A stretch of DNA of 64,000 nucleotides from Gaiellaceae bacterium (GTDB lineage Bacteria; Actinomycetota; Thermoleophilia; Gaiellales; Gaiellaceae). How positions within the stretch are numbered: position 1 is the stretch's first letter; every line of letters starts with the position of its first letter. This document shows, piece after piece, positions 53,740-62,194 of this stretch. A program made the translations under genes and the position numbers. The notes below the pieces were generated by a model. It searched no databases, had not been told where the DNA came from, and worked only from the letters and a program-made list of their open reading frames with translations. Location of the stretch: positions 2,543,988-2,607,987 of the forward strand of contig BPGK01000001.1 in assembly GCA_026002995.1 (NCBI GenBank), in the 5' to 3' direction.

Positions 53740-55062
53740 TCAGCCCAGCACCGCTTCGAGCGCGCCCTCCCAGGCGTCGAGCCCCTCCTCGAGCTCACCG
53801 TCCGAGATGGTGAGCGGACAGAGGACGCGGATGCAGTTCCCGTAGACCCCCGCCTTCAAGAGCAGGAGCCCGCGTTGCAGCGCCGCGTCGATCACCGCCT
53901 CGGCGAGCGCGGGCGCAGGCTCCTTGGATGCACGGTCGCGGACGAGCTCGATCGCGAGCATCGCCCCGAGGCCACGGACGTCTCCGATCTCCTGCCAGCG
54001 CGCCTGCCAGCCGAGCATGCGCGCCCGGATCGCGTCCCCTACCAGCGCGGCGCGCCCGACGAGGCCCTCCTCCTCGAACACGTCCAGCACCGCGTTCGCG
54101 GCCGCGCACGCGACCGGGTTGCCGATGAACGTGCCTCCGATCGCGCCCGCATGCGGATCGTCCATGATCGCCGCGCGGCCGACGACGCCCGACAGGGGGA
54201 GGCCGCCGGCGATCGACTTCGCGACGACGAGGAGGTCCGCTTCGACGTCGAAGTGCTCCATCGCGAACATGCGCGCCGTCCTGCCGAACCCCGTCTGGAC
54301 CTCGTCGGCGACGAGGACGATCCCGTGCTCGTCACAGAGCTCCCGCAACCCGCGCACGAAGGCCGGCTCCGCGGGGACGAACCCGCCCTCTCCCTGTTGC
54401 GGCTCGAAGACGATGGCCGCGACGTGGTCGGCCCCGACGTGCGTTTGGAGCATGCGTCGAAGCGCGGCCAGCGCCTCGTCCGAGCTCGGACCGCGGTACC
54501 CGTTCGGAAACGGGGCGCGGTAGACCTCCGGGGCGAACGGCCCGAGGCCCGTCTTGTAGGGGTGCGTCCGCGAGGTCATCGTGAGCGCGAGAAGCGTGCG
54601 CCCGTGGAAGGCGCCCTCGAACGCGATCACCGCGTGGCGACCGGTGTGCAGACGCGCGAGCTTCACGGCGTTCTCGACCGCCTCGGTGCCCGCGTTGAAG
54701 AAGGCCGCCCGTGTCTCGCCGGAGATCGGCACGAGGGCCGACAGGCGCTCGGCGAGGCGGATGTAGGGCTCGTAGGGCACAACCGTGAAGTCGGTGTGCA
54801 GGAAGCGATCGACCTGCGCGTGCACCGCCTCCACGACCCGCGGGTGGTTGTGGCCGACGTTGAGCACCCCGACTCCGCCGACGAAGTCGAGGAAGGTGTT
54901 CCCGTCGACATCGGTGATCGTGGCTCCTCGGGCCTCGGCGGCGACGATGGGCGCGTGCACGATGAGCGGCCTCGAGACGGCACGCTGCTCGCGCTCGAGG
55001 AGAGCCAGCGACCGCGGCCCGGGAATGGCCGTTCGGAGCTCGATCGTGCGGGTCGCCGCCAC
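53740..55062 (-). CDS. Class III aminotransferase (4-aminobutyrate aminotransferase-like)
   Basis: The 440-residue PLP enzyme has FLDFVGGVGVLNVGHNHP, FFNAGTEAVENAVKLARLHTG, EGAFHGRTLLALTMT, VLVADEVQTGFGRTARMF and VVAKSIAGGLPLSGVVG (PLP Lys). The profile fits GABA/4-aminobutyrate or omega-amino acid:2-oxoglutarate aminotransferases. Putrescine breakdown yields 4-aminobutyrate, so this may finish the amine pathway at 23-31 kb (inference). GTG 55062 is 7 nt from a TAGGCT box. Confidence 0.87.
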   Translation of the reverse strand: MAATRTIELRTAIPGPRSLALLEREQRAVSRPLIVHAPIVAAEARGATITDVDGNTFLDFVGGVGVLNVGHNHPRVVEAVHAQVDRFLHTDFTVVPYEPYIRLAERLSALVPISGETRAAFFNAGTEAVENAVKLARLHTGRHAVIAFEGAFHGRTLLALTMTSRTHPYKTGLGPFAPEVYRAPFPNGYRGPSSDEALAALRRMLQTHVGADHVAAIVFEPQQGEGGFVPAEPAFVRGLRELCDEHGIVLVADEVQTGFGRTARMFAMEHFDVEADLLVVAKSIAGGLPLSGVVGRAAIMDDPHAGAIGGTFIGNPVACAAANAVLDVFEEEGLVGRAALVGDAIRARMLGWQARWQEIGDVRGLGAMLAIELVRDRASKEPAPALAEAVIDAALQRGLLLLKAGVYGNCIRVLCPLTISDGELEEGLDAWEGALEAVLG

Positions 55063-55069
55063 CGGCTCG

Positions 55070-55075
55070 AGCCTA
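55070..55075 (-). promoter_or_regulatory. TAGGCT -10-like box, 7 nt before GTG 55062
   Basis: Leaderless-type promoter for the aminotransferase gene. Confidence 0.4.
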
Positions 55076-55139
55076 CCCGAGCCCGTCGGCCGCCGGTGGT
55101 CGCCTCCACCCCCGGGGGCGGAAGGCATGCTTCGGGGCC

Positions 55140-55733
55140 GTGGACGAGCGCGACCTCGATCCGGATCCGATCGCAGCCGTACGGACATGGCTCGAGGACG
55201 CTCGCGCAGCGCTCCCCGGGCGCTGGGACGCGATGACGCTCGCCACGGCCAGCGCCGATGGGCAGCCGTCCGCCCGCATGGTTCTGCTCCGGGGGTTCGA
55301 CGACCGGGGCGCCGTCTTCTTCACGAACCGCACGTCGCGGAAGGGTCGCGAGCTCGCCGAGAACCCGCGCGCCGCGCTCGTTCTGCACTGGTGGGAGCTC
55401 GGCCGGCAGGTGCGGATCGAGGGACAGGTCGAGCAGGTCGCCGACGCCGAGTCGGAGGCGTACTGGCGCTCGCGCCCGCGCGCGAGCAGGATCGCGGCCT
55501 GGGCGTCCCCGCAGTCTCGACCGCTCCGCGATCGCGCCGAGCTCGACGCCGCGTTCCGAGCGTACGCAGCTCGCTTCGAGGGCGGTGAGGTTCCGCTTCC
55601 ACCGTTCTGGGGCGGCTTCCGTGTCGTCCCCGAGGCGATCGAGCTCTGGACGCACGCGGACAACCGCCTCCACGATCGGGTTCGCTACGTGCGTGCGGAG
55701 GAGGGGTGGCGACGGGAGCGGCTCGCGCCGTAG
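55140..55733 (+). CDS. pdxH: Pyridoxamine/pyridoxine 5'-phosphate oxidase
   Basis: The 197-residue FMN enzyme has AMTLATASADGQPSARMVLLRG, VFFTNRTSRKGRELAENPRA, WWELGRQVRIEGQVE and the PNPOx C-terminal signature FWGGFRVVPEAIELW then RLHDRVRY. It makes pyridoxal phosphate, the cofactor of the aminotransferase divergently encoded 77 bp away. Slightly shorter than E. coli PdxH at the N-terminus. Confidence 0.95.
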   Translation: MDERDLDPDPIAAVRTWLEDARAALPGRWDAMTLATASADGQPSARMVLLRGFDDRGAVFFTNRTSRKGRELAENPRAALVLHWWELGRQVRIEGQVEQVADAESEAYWRSRPRASRIAAWASPQSRPLRDRAELDAAFRAYAARFEGGEVPLPPFWGGFRVVPEAIELWTHADNRLHDRVRYVRAEEGWRRERLAP

Positions 55734-55736
55734 GCG

Positions 55737-56930
55737 CTACGACGGGCTGAGCGCGCCCTCCGTGTAGACGCCCTCGGCGTTCCAGAGCAGGAAGCCCTTC
55801 GCCCCCGAGAGCCGCGCCGCCTCGATCTGCGCTCGAACCTCCTCGAGCCCATAGCGCGTAGCGAAGCTGAAGTCCTGCACCCATGGGGCGACGAGGACAT
55901 CGTGTCCGGCGAGTCGGCGCTCGAAGCGCGCGAGCGCGCGCCGGACGGTCTCGCCGGGCGATGCCGTCGGGTTCTCGATCCCGAGCTCGCCCGGCCCGAA
56001 GTGCGACGGGTACGTCATCGGGTAGATGAGATCGAGGTAGGGCGCCATCCGGCGCGGGAGCTGGCCGATCCCGAGGTCGCGCGCGGCGGAGAGCCCGAAG
56101 ACGGCCGCCGAGAGGCGGACGTCGTACGGCCGCAGGCGCCGCGTCGCGTAGCGAAGGAAGGCCGGAATGACGTCCCGCTTGCCGAGCCGTCCGGGGTTGG
56201 CGAAGACAGCCGAGCCGACCTCCCCGTCCGAAGGGAAGCGCACGTAGTCGAACATGATCTCGTCGAAGCCGGCTCGCGCCGCAGCGACTGCGATGTCGAC
56301 GTTGTACTTCCACACGCGCCGGTCGTAGGGGTTCGTCCACCCGAGCCCGGCCGCGTCCCGCCACACCGAGCCGTCGGGACGGCGAACCGCGAGCTCCGGG
56401 CGCGCCGAGGCAAGAACGGGGTCTTCGAACACGACGACACGGCCGATGAGGTAGAGCCCCCGGCTGCGCACCTCTCGTACGGCATCCCGCACGTCGTACG
56501 CCTCGCGCGCCGCACCGATCCTCCTAGCGAGCGGCGGGATCCCGCGAGCGACAAACCCGACGTGCCCGCTCTCGTCCTTCACGTCGAGCTCGATCGCCGT
56601 CAGGCCCTGGTCGACGAGAGCCGTGTACTCCTCGAGCTTTCCAGGGAGCGAGGCGAGCCCGATCGAGACGTGGACACCGCGGATCTCGAGCGGCAGCGGC
56701 CGGGGCCCTTCGACCGGCGCCGGGAGCGCAGGCGCCACAGCGGCGAGCGGCGCATCCGGGGCCGGCGCCTGCTCGCGGCCGACGAGCCGGGCGCCCGCTC
56801 CGAGGGCCGCCACCACCCCGAGCAGCACGGCGATCGCGAGCGCGCGTCGGAGGCGCTTCCTTCGCCGCGCCGCAGCACGCCGGGTACGGAACCGCTCGTT
56901 CGGGTCGATGGGTGGGTACAGCATCGACAC
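55737..56930 (-). CDS. DUF4015 (GH13-like fold) putative glycoside hydrolase, membrane-anchored
   Basis: The 397-residue protein has a basic N-terminus (RRAAARRRKRLRR), a signal-anchor (ALAIAVLLGVVAALGAGARL, about 30-50), a Pro/Ala linker, and a TIM-barrel-like DUF4015 domain (about 85-395): IRGVHVSIGLA, TAIELDVKDESG, RVVVFEDPVLA, GFDEIMFDYVRFPSDG, YLDLIYPMTYPSHFGPGELG, VAPWVQDF, AKGFLLWNAEGVYT. Conserved Asp/Glu in FDYVRFPSDG may be catalytic. GTG 56930 is 9 nt after TAAGGT. The family is envelope-associated; the substrate is unknown. Confidence 0.87.
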   Translation of the reverse strand: MSMLYPPIDPNERFRTRRAAARRRKRLRRALAIAVLLGVVAALGAGARLVGREQAPAPDAPLAAVAPALPAPVEGPRPLPLEIRGVHVSIGLASLPGKLEEYTALVDQGLTAIELDVKDESGHVGFVARGIPPLARRIGAAREAYDVRDAVREVRSRGLYLIGRVVVFEDPVLASARPELAVRRPDGSVWRDAAGLGWTNPYDRRVWKYNVDIAVAAARAGFDEIMFDYVRFPSDGEVGSAVFANPGRLGKRDVIPAFLRYATRRLRPYDVRLSAAVFGLSAARDLGIGQLPRRMAPYLDLIYPMTYPSHFGPGELGIENPTASPGETVRRALARFERRLAGHDVLVAPWVQDFSFATRYGLEEVRAQIEAARLSGAKGFLLWNAEGVYTEGALSPS

Positions 56931-56992
56931 CGGCGCAGGACCTTACCGCAGTCGCTCCTCGGCCGCGCCGCGGCGAGCGCGGGTCGCCGCCC

Positions 56993-56998
56993 TAGAAT
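56993..56998 (+). promoter_or_regulatory. TAGAAT -10-like box, 6 nt before GTG 57005
   Basis: Close to consensus, with the GTG at the expected transcription start; a clear leaderless case. Confidence 0.55.
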
Positions 56999-57004
56999 CG
57001 CCCC

Positions 57005-57574
57005 GTGGTTCTCGCCGACAGAGCGATCCGCCGGCTCATCGCCGAGGGGCGGATCGGCATCGACCCCTACGACCCGGAGCTCATGCAGCCGTCGAGCCTC
57101 GACGTCCGCGTGGACCGCTACTTCCGCGTGTTCCGCAACTCCCGCTACCCGTACATCGACGTCAAGGCGGAGCAGGAGGACCTGACCGAGCTCGTGGAGG
57201 TTCCGGTCGACGAGGCGTTCATCCTCCACCCGGGCGAGTTCGTGCTCGGCTCGACGCTCGAGCGGGTCACGCTCCCCGACGACCTCGTCGCGCGGCTCGA
57301 GGGCAAGTCGAGCCTCGGCAGGCTGGGGCTCCTCATTCACTCGACGGCGGGGTTCATCGACCCGGGCTGGGACGGCCACGTGACGCTCGAGCTCTCGAAC
57401 GTCGCCAACCTCCCGATCACGATCTACCCGGAGATGAAGATCGGCCAGCTCTCGTTCGTCCAACTCTCGGAGCCGGCGGAGCGCCCGTACGGCTCCGAGG
57501 GGATCGGCTCGAAGTACCAGGGCCAGCGTGGCCCGACGCCGAGCCGCTACTGGCAGAACTTCCGCGGCCGTTGA
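57005..57574 (+). CDS. dcd: dCTP deaminase (possibly dUMP-forming)
   Basis: The 189-residue trimeric enzyme of the dUTPase superfamily has [67 protein letters not shown] and the C-terminal [19 protein letters not shown]. The last run is shared with bifunctional deaminase/dUTPases of mycobacteria, so direct dCTP to dUMP conversion is plausible. GTG start. Confidence 0.95.
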   Translation: MVLADRAIRRLIAEGRIGIDPYDPELMQPSSLDVRVDRYFRVFRNSRYPYIDVKAEQEDLTELVEVPVDEAFILHPGEFVLGSTLERVTLPDDLVARLEGKSSLGRLGLLIHSTAGFIDPGWDGHVTLELSNVANLPITIYPEMKIGQLSFVQLSEPAERPYGSEGIGSKYQGQRGPTPSRYWQNFRGR

Positions 57575-57589
57575 GGCCGCGAGCCAGGC

Positions 57590-58069
57590 TCAGATCGCCG
57601 CGTCGCAGTCGTCGTCTGCGGCGCCGCGTCCGAGCTTCCGCAGGAGCGTCGCCAGCTCGGCGGTCTCCTCCTGATCGAGCCGCTCGGCGAAGAGCTCAGC
57701 GACCTGGGCGACGTGGCTTCGCTGGGCAGCGCGGATCTTCTCGAGCCCGGCGTCGGTCAGCACGGCGTAGACGACGCGGCGGTCCGTGTCGCACGAGCCC
57801 CGCTCGACGTAGCCGGCGGCCTCGAGGCCGTCGAGCAGGCGCGTGATGCCGGAGGCGGTCAAGAGCACCTGCTCGGCGAGATCGACGCGTCGCAGCCGTC
57901 GTCCGGGAGCTCGTGCGAGACGAAGGAGCACTTCGTAGTCGCTGAGCGTCAGGTCGTGCTCAGCGAGGAGAAGCGCGTTGAGGCGACGGGTCGCCCTGGC
58001 GTACGCGTGCAGCAGCCCCGCGAAGGCGTCACTCGAGGACGCCTGCTGAGTCAATGCTTGACGAGGCAT
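57590..58069 (-). CDS. MarR-family regulator next to yceI
   Basis: The 159-residue MarR has AEHDLTLSDYEVLLRLARAP, the recognition helix VDLAEQVLLTASGITRLLDGL, and the wing ERGSCDTDRRVVYAVLTDAG. ATG 58069 is favoured; an upstream GTG/ATG frame to 58135 crosses the operator and has unlikely composition. Divergent from yceI, with an ACAATA-G-TATTGT palindrome between. A Cys in the wing (GSCDTD) and two near the C-terminus could serve redox sensing. Confidence 0.9.
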   Translation of the reverse strand: MPRQALTQQASSSDAFAGLLHAYARATRRLNALLLAEHDLTLSDYEVLLRLARAPGRRLRRVDLAEQVLLTASGITRLLDGLEAAGYVERGSCDTDRRVVYAVLTDAGLEKIRAAQRSHVAQVAELFAERLDQEETAELATLLRKLGRGAADDDCDAAI

Positions 58070-58096
58070 ATACTTGCGTGTAGAGTAGTTGCGATC

Positions 58097-58109
58097 ACAA
58101 TAGTATTGT
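58097..58109. promoter_or_regulatory. ACAATA-G-TATTGT palindrome, probable MarR operator
   Basis: Exact 6-bp arms around one base, framed by a wider inverted pair TTGCGT (58074-58079) and ACGCAA (58110-58115), in the 59-bp space between marR and yceI. AT-rich against its surroundings. One dimer could control both directions. Confidence 0.65.
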
Positions 58110-58128
58110 ACGCAAAGGAGGAGTACGC

Positions 58129-58680
58129 ATGTCAATCCTGACAGAAGCGCCGGCCACGATCATCCCCGCCGGCACGTGGAGGATCGACCCGTCACACTCG
58201 ACGGTCGAGTTCCAGATCGAGCACATGGGCCTCGCGACGGTGAAGGGCCGCGCCCCCGTCGTCTCCGGCGAGATCGTCGGCGGCGAGACACCCGCGATCC
58301 GTGGCACTGTCGATGTCACCGCGCTGACGACGTTCGACGAGCAGCGCGACGCGCATCTGCGGGCGCCGGACTTCTTCGACGCCGACCGCTACCCGGAGCT
58401 CCGCTTCGAGTCGACCTCGGTCACTGTCCGCGACGGGACGTTGGTCGTCGACGGCGAGCTCACGATGAAGGGCGTCACCAAGCCCGTCACGCTCACCGGA
58501 ACGATCGTCGGCACCGCGACCGACCCGTGGGGGAACGAGCGTCTGGGAGTCCAGCTCGAGGCGACGATCGACCGCACCGCCTGGGGCCTGACCTGGAACG
58601 CGCCGCTCCCCGACGGGGGGTTCCTCCTGCCGAACGAGGTCACGGTGCTCGCGAGCTTCTCGGCGGTGAAGAAGGCCTGA
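58129..58680 (+). CDS. YceI-family lipocalin-like protein
   Basis: The 183-residue protein has the YceI pattern GTWRIDPSHSTVEFQIEHMG, the HLRAPDFFDADRYPELRFESTS run, and FGAR-like late strands (AWGLTWNAPLPDGGFLLPNEVTV). The fold is a beta-barrel binding polyisoprenoid or amide lipids. No signal peptide, so cytoplasmic. AAAGGAGG lies 7 nt before ATG 58129, unusual here where first genes are mostly leaderless. Followed 2 nt later by the FMN reductase gene. Confidence 0.93.
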   Translation: MSILTEAPATIIPAGTWRIDPSHSTVEFQIEHMGLATVKGRAPVVSGEIVGGETPAIRGTVDVTALTTFDEQRDAHLRAPDFFDADRYPELRFESTSVTVRDGTLVVDGELTMKGVTKPVTLTGTIVGTATDPWGNERLGVQLEATIDRTAWGLTWNAPLPDGGFLLPNEVTVLASFSAVKKA

Positions 58681-58682
58681 CG

Positions 58683-59237
58683 ATGCGACTCCTCGTCGTC
58701 CCGGGCAGCCTGCGGTTGGGCTCGTACAACGTCGCGCTCGCGCAGGCGGCCCGGGAGCTCGCTCCCGACGGCGTCGAGGTCGATGTGTATCGCGACCTCG
58801 GTGCCGTCCCGCCGTACGACGCGGACGCGGACGGGCCGGCCCCTCCCGCAGCCGTGCGCGAGCTTCGCGAGCGCATCGCCGAGGCGGACGCGGTGCTCTT
58901 CGTCACGCCCGAGTACAACGGCTCGGTCTCGGGCGTGCTCAAGAACGCCATCGACTGGGCGTCACGGCCGCCCGGTGCGGCGGCGCTGACCGGCAAGACG
59001 GTTGCGGTCGCGGGCGTGACGACGGGACAGTACGGCGCGATCTGGGCGCAGCAGGATCTGCGCCGGATCCTCGGGATCGCCGGCGCGCGGGTGATCGAGG
59101 GCGAGCTCCCGGTCGCGCGGGCGCAGGACGTCTTCGACGGAGAGGGACGGCTGCTCGACGACGGCGTCGCGGCACGCCTGCGACAGCATCTCGAGAACCT
59201 CGTCGCCGAGGCGAGCCGCGTCGCGATCGCCGCCTGA
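58683..59237 (+). CDS. NADPH-dependent FMN reductase family protein
   Basis: The 184-residue flavodoxin-fold enzyme has the phosphate loop VPGSLRLGSYNVALA, VLFVTPEYNGSVSGVLKNAIDW and AGVTTGQYGAIWAQQ. Members reduce FMN, quinones, azo dyes or chromate. In one transcript with yceI and opposed to a MarR gene, an arrangement usual for quinone or electrophile stress responses (inference). Confidence 0.92.
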   Translation: MRLLVVPGSLRLGSYNVALAQAARELAPDGVEVDVYRDLGAVPPYDADADGPAPPAAVRELRERIAEADAVLFVTPEYNGSVSGVLKNAIDWASRPPGAAALTGKTVAVAGVTTGQYGAIWAQQDLRRILGIAGARVIEGELPVARAQDVFDGEGRLLDDGVAARLRQHLENLVAEASRVAIAA

Positions 59238-59278
59238 GCGCCGGACGCGACGCCGAGGCCGCAGACGTCTCGAGAAGA

Positions 59279-59307
59279 GCGAGGGGCCGCGTCGGGCGGC
59301 CCCTCGC
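59279..59307 (+). terminator. 12-bp hairpin after the FMN reductase gene
   Basis: GCGAGGGGCCGC (59279-59290) and GCGGCCCCTCGC (59296-59307) are exact complements with a 5-nt loop, 41 nt after the stop codon. Confidence 0.7.
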
Positions 59308-59432
59308 ATTCGGTCACCAGCGTTGGAGTAGTAGAGGCGCTTCCGGCGCGGTCTCCGCTGAGACGCGCGCGGCGCGAGTCGCGAGCCCCCTACGCTGGCT
59401 AGGCGGTTCCCGGTGGTCCCGGGGGCACGCCT

Positions 59433-59477
59433 CTACCCGCTGGCACCTCCGCTGCCGGTACTGCCAGATTCGCTCAC
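59433..59477 (-). CDS. Possible 14-residue small ORF with strong ribosome site
   Basis: GTG 59477 follows AAAGGAGG by 10 nt and encodes a Gly/Ser-rich 14-mer ending in TAG. GGTGGTCC next to the ribosome site is complementary to GGACCACC downstream of the small frame, so the site may be sequestered. Too short to prove by sequence. Confidence 0.25.
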   Translation of the reverse strand: MSESGSTGSGGASG

Positions 59478-59543
59478 TGCCGGACCACCTCCTTTCCGCG
59501 GTACGCGCAGCATACGCGTCCGCAGCGGACAGAGGAAGGGGAG

Positions 59544-60140
59544 TCAGGACTCGTGGCCGACGACGACCGTCAGCTCGAGCCCTCGGTCGAGCGGGACGGT
59601 CACGCTGACGAGCGTCGGATCCGCCTGCCGGGCGGCCGAGTACGCCGCGAGCGTCTCGGCGTGCGAGAGCACGTTGTCGGCGACGACAAGCGCTCCCGGC
59701 TCGAGGAAGTGACGCGCGAGGGAGAAGAGCTCCTCGTAGTCCTCCTTCTCGGCGTCGAGGAAGACGAGGTCGAAGACGTCGTCCATCGCCGCGAGCGTCT
59801 CGCGAGCGTCGCCCTCGACGAGCTCGGCCCACTCCTCGAGCCCGGCAGCTGCGACGTTCTCGCGCCACCGCTCGCAGCGCTCGGGATCGCGCTCGAGCGA
59901 CGTGACGCGCCCGCCGAGAACGCGCGCACCGGCCGCGAGCCAGATCGAGGAGTAGCCGCGCGAGCCGCCGATCTCGAGCACCGCGATCCCCGGTTGTGCG
60001 GCTGCGAGGGCGAACAGGAACCGGCCGGTCGTCGGCTCCACCTGACGGGAGCGCCGGCTCGCCGGAAGCGCGGCCTCCCGCTCGGCGCGGTCCTCGGCTT
60101 CGAGTCGCGCGAGCGTCTCGAGGACGCGCTCGTCGAGCAT
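59544..60140 (-). CDS. O-methyltransferase (class I SAM-dependent)
   Basis: The 198-residue enzyme has the SAM motif I VLEIGGSRGYSSIWLA, the acidic SLERDPERCERWREN, and FDLVFLDAEKEDYEELF, the pattern of catechol-O-methyltransferase/caffeoyl-CoA-type (methyltransf_3) enzymes. Starts at ATG 60140, overlapping the Rieske ferredoxin stop (TGATG). Its place at the end of a suf-linked transcript gives no clue to its acceptor. Confidence 0.88.
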   Translation of the reverse strand: MLDERVLETLARLEAEDRAEREAALPASRRSRQVEPTTGRFLFALAAAQPGIAVLEIGGSRGYSSIWLAAGARVLGGRVTSLERDPERCERWRENVAAAGLEEWAELVEGDARETLAAMDDVFDLVFLDAEKEDYEELFSLARHFLEPGALVVADNVLSHAETLAAYSAARQADPTLVSVTVPLDRGLELTVVVGHES

Positions 60141-60454
60141 CAGCCCTCGACGTCCACGACGACCATGCCGTCGACGACCGACACGGGGAACGTCTGCACC
60201 GGCTGGAAGGCGGGGAGCGTCAGCGGGATCCCCGTCTCCAGGTCGAACCGCGCCCCGTGCCGCGGGCAGGTGACGACGCACGAGCCCGGCTCCCAGTCTC
60301 CCTCGCACAGCGGCCCGTCGTCGTGCGAGCAGCGATCCTCGATCGCGTGGTACCCGCTCTCGCAGTGGTAGACGCCGATCAGGCGCTCGCCCGCCGAGAC
60401 GAGGCGCATGGTGCCCGCAGGCAGCTCGTCTGTCGGGGCAACCGCGATCCGCAC
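60140..60454 (-). CDS. Rieske 2Fe-2S ferredoxin
   Basis: The 104-residue single-domain protein has cluster motifs CSHDDGPLC (Cys-X-His) and CPRHGARFD (Cys-X2-His), about 20 residues apart. It resembles non-cytochrome Rieske ferredoxins that often close suf operons in actinobacteria (SufBCD-linked). GTG 60454, 3 nt after the sufU stop. It could also feed the Rieske oxygenase at 30.4 kb, which lacks a local electron donor, but no sequence evidence decides this. Confidence 0.92.
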   Translation of the reverse strand: MRIAVAPTDELPAGTMRLVSAGERLIGVYHCESGYHAIEDRCSHDDGPLCEGDWEPGSCVVTCPRHGARFDLETGIPLTLPAFQPVQTFPVSVVDGMVVVDVEG

Positions 60455-60457
60455 GCG

Positions 60458-60898
60458 TCAGTCGAGGACGAGGTCCTTCGCCGCCGTCCCCCACTCCTCG
60501 GGGAGCGGCGTCCCCTTCGCCTTGTGGAGCGCGAGCTTGAGGACGCCGAGCCCGAGGATCGCGCACTTGAGCCGGACCGGGGTGAGCGGGATCCCGAGCT
60601 CGTTCAAGAGCTCTTCCTTCGGCATGAGGGCGACTTCCCCGGCCGTGCGCCCCTTTACGAGATCCGAGAGCATCGATGTCGCCGCCTGGCTGATGGCGCA
60701 CCCGCGCCCCTCGAAGCCGACCTCCTCGATCACGTCCCCGGCGCCGAGACGCACGGTGACCGCGATCTCGTCGCCGCAGAGCGGGTTCTGGCCCTCCGCG
60801 CGCGCGTCTGCCGGATCGAGGAGCCCGTGGTTGCGCGGGTTCTTGTAGTGGTCGAGGATGAGCTCGCGGTAGAGCTGGTCGAACTCTCCGGTGGTCAC
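60458..60898 (-). CDS. sufU: SufU iron-sulfur cluster assembly protein
   Basis: The 146-residue protein has the SufU/IscU zinc and sulfur-acceptor residues: NPLCGDEI, GRGCAISQAATSM and RLKCAILG. The 18-residue insertion between the second and third Cys regions typical of SufU is present (LVKGRTAGEVALMPKEELL). It receives sulfur from SufS, encoded just upstream with a GTGA overlap. Confidence 0.95.
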   Translation of the reverse strand: MTTGEFDQLYRELILDHYKNPRNHGLLDPADARAEGQNPLCGDEIAVTVRLGAGDVIEEVGFEGRGCAISQAATSMLSDLVKGRTAGEVALMPKEELLNELGIPLTPVRLKCAILGLGVLKLALHKAKGTPLPEEWGTAAKDLVLD

Positions 60899-62139
60899 GA
60901 GAATGCCTTTCGCACGCGGTAGAGGCCCTCGACGAGCCTGTCTATCTCCTCGCGCACCGTGTACACGTAGAAGCTCGCGCGGTTCGTTGCGGTGACCCCG
61001 AGCCGGCGCATGAGCGGTTGACAGCAGTGGTGGCCGGCCCGAATCGCAACGCCCTCGAAGTCGAGCACCTGCGCGACGTCGTGCGGGTGGACGCCGTCGA
61101 CGTCGAACGAGACGATCCCCGCGCGACGCTCGAGAGGCGGCCCGAACGTCGTGACCCAGGGGAGCTCCGAGAGGCGACCGAGCGCGTACGCGGTCAGCTC
61201 GTGCTCATGCCGCTCGATGGCGTCGAACCCGATCGCTTCGAGGTAGTCGATCGCAGCCGCGAGACCCACCGCCTCGGCCATCGGCGCGGTGCCGGCCTCG
61301 AACTTGTGCGGGAGCTCTCCCCACGTCGTCCGCTCGAGGCCGACGGAGCGGATCATGTGCCCGCCGGTGAGGAACGGCTCCATCGCCTCGAGCAGCTCCG
61401 CCCGTCCCCACAGCACCCCGATGCCGCTCGGCCCGCACATCTTGTGGCCCGAGAGAGCGAGGAAGTCGCACCCGAGCGCCTGCACGTCGAGCGTCCGATG
61501 GGGAGCGGCCTGCGCCGCGTCGGCGACCACGATCGCGCCGTGCTCGTGCGCCCAGCGCGCGAGCGTCTCGATCGGGTTCACGGTGCCGAGCGCGTTCGAG
61601 ACGATGCCTGCCGCGACGACCTTCACGCGCCCGCCGCCGACGAGGGCGTCGAGCGCGTCGAGGCGGAGCTCGCCGCTGTCGTCGAGCGGAAGGACGCGGA
61701 AGTCCGCGCCCGTCCGGCGAGCGACGTACTGCCACGGCACGAAGTTCGAGTGGTGCTCGAGCTCGGTCGCGACGACGACGTCCCCGGGCCCGAGGTTGGA
61801 GAGCCCCCACGCGTACGCGACGAGGTTGATCCCCTCGGTCGCGTTGCGGACGAAGACGACCTCGCGCGCGGCAGGCGCGTTCAGCAGGGTCGCCACCCGC
61901 TCGCGAGCATTCTCGAGGCCGGCGGTCGCCCGCTCGGCGAGCTCGTAGACTCCGCGATGGACGTTCGCGTACGACGTCTCGTAGAACCGCACCATCGCCT
62001 CGAGCATCTGACGCGGCTTCTGCGAGCTCGCCGCGGAGTCGAGGAACGCGAGCGGCTTCCCATGGATCGTCTGCTCGAAGATGGGGAAATCCGCGCGCAC
62101 GCGGTACGCGTCGAGCGCAGGCTGAGCAGTTACGGCCAC
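60895..62139 (-). CDS. sufS: Cysteine desulfurase
   Basis: The 414-residue PLP enzyme of group II has FLDSAASSQKP, EHHSNFVPWQ, DAAQAAPH, the PLP Lys in ALSGHKMCGPSGIGVLWG, and the catalytic Cys in RAGHHCCQPLM. It supplies persulfide to SufU. GTG 62139 follows TACGAT by exactly 6 nt; a longer frame upstream has unlikely composition. Confidence 0.96.
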   Translation of the reverse strand: MAVTAQPALDAYRVRADFPIFEQTIHGKPLAFLDSAASSQKPRQMLEAMVRFYETSYANVHRGVYELAERATAGLENARERVATLLNAPAAREVVFVRNATEGINLVAYAWGLSNLGPGDVVVATELEHHSNFVPWQYVARRTGADFRVLPLDDSGELRLDALDALVGGGRVKVVAAGIVSNALGTVNPIETLARWAHEHGAIVVADAAQAAPHRTLDVQALGCDFLALSGHKMCGPSGIGVLWGRAELLEAMEPFLTGGHMIRSVGLERTTWGELPHKFEAGTAPMAEAVGLAAAIDYLEAIGFDAIERHEHELTAYALGRLSELPWVTTFGPPLERRAGIVSFDVDGVHPHDVAQVLDFEGVAIRAGHHCCQPLMRRLGVTATNRASFYVYTVREEIDRLVEGLYRVRKAFS

Positions 62140-62145
62140 CGTCGA

Positions 62146-62151
62146 ATCGTA
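62146..62151 (-). promoter_or_regulatory. TACGAT -10-like box, 6 nt before GTG 62139
   Basis: Places the transcription start on the sufS start codon. Confidence 0.5.
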
Positions 62152-62194
62152 CTCGCGCGGGCTCGGGGCCCCGCGCAGCGGGTCGGCGGCCGGA

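Larger units (their letters stand above)
59238..59543. other. 306-bp convergent intergenic region with structured sequence
   Basis: After the terminator at 59279-59307 it holds several self-complementary pairs: TAGAGGCG (59332-59339) with CGCCTCTA (59428-59435), and CCAGCGT with ACGCTGG near 59318 and 59394. On the minus strand, a strong AAAGGAGG (59495-59488) precedes a 14-codon GTG frame. No protein family is recognised; a structured RNA or regulated small ORF is possible. Confidence 0.4.
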
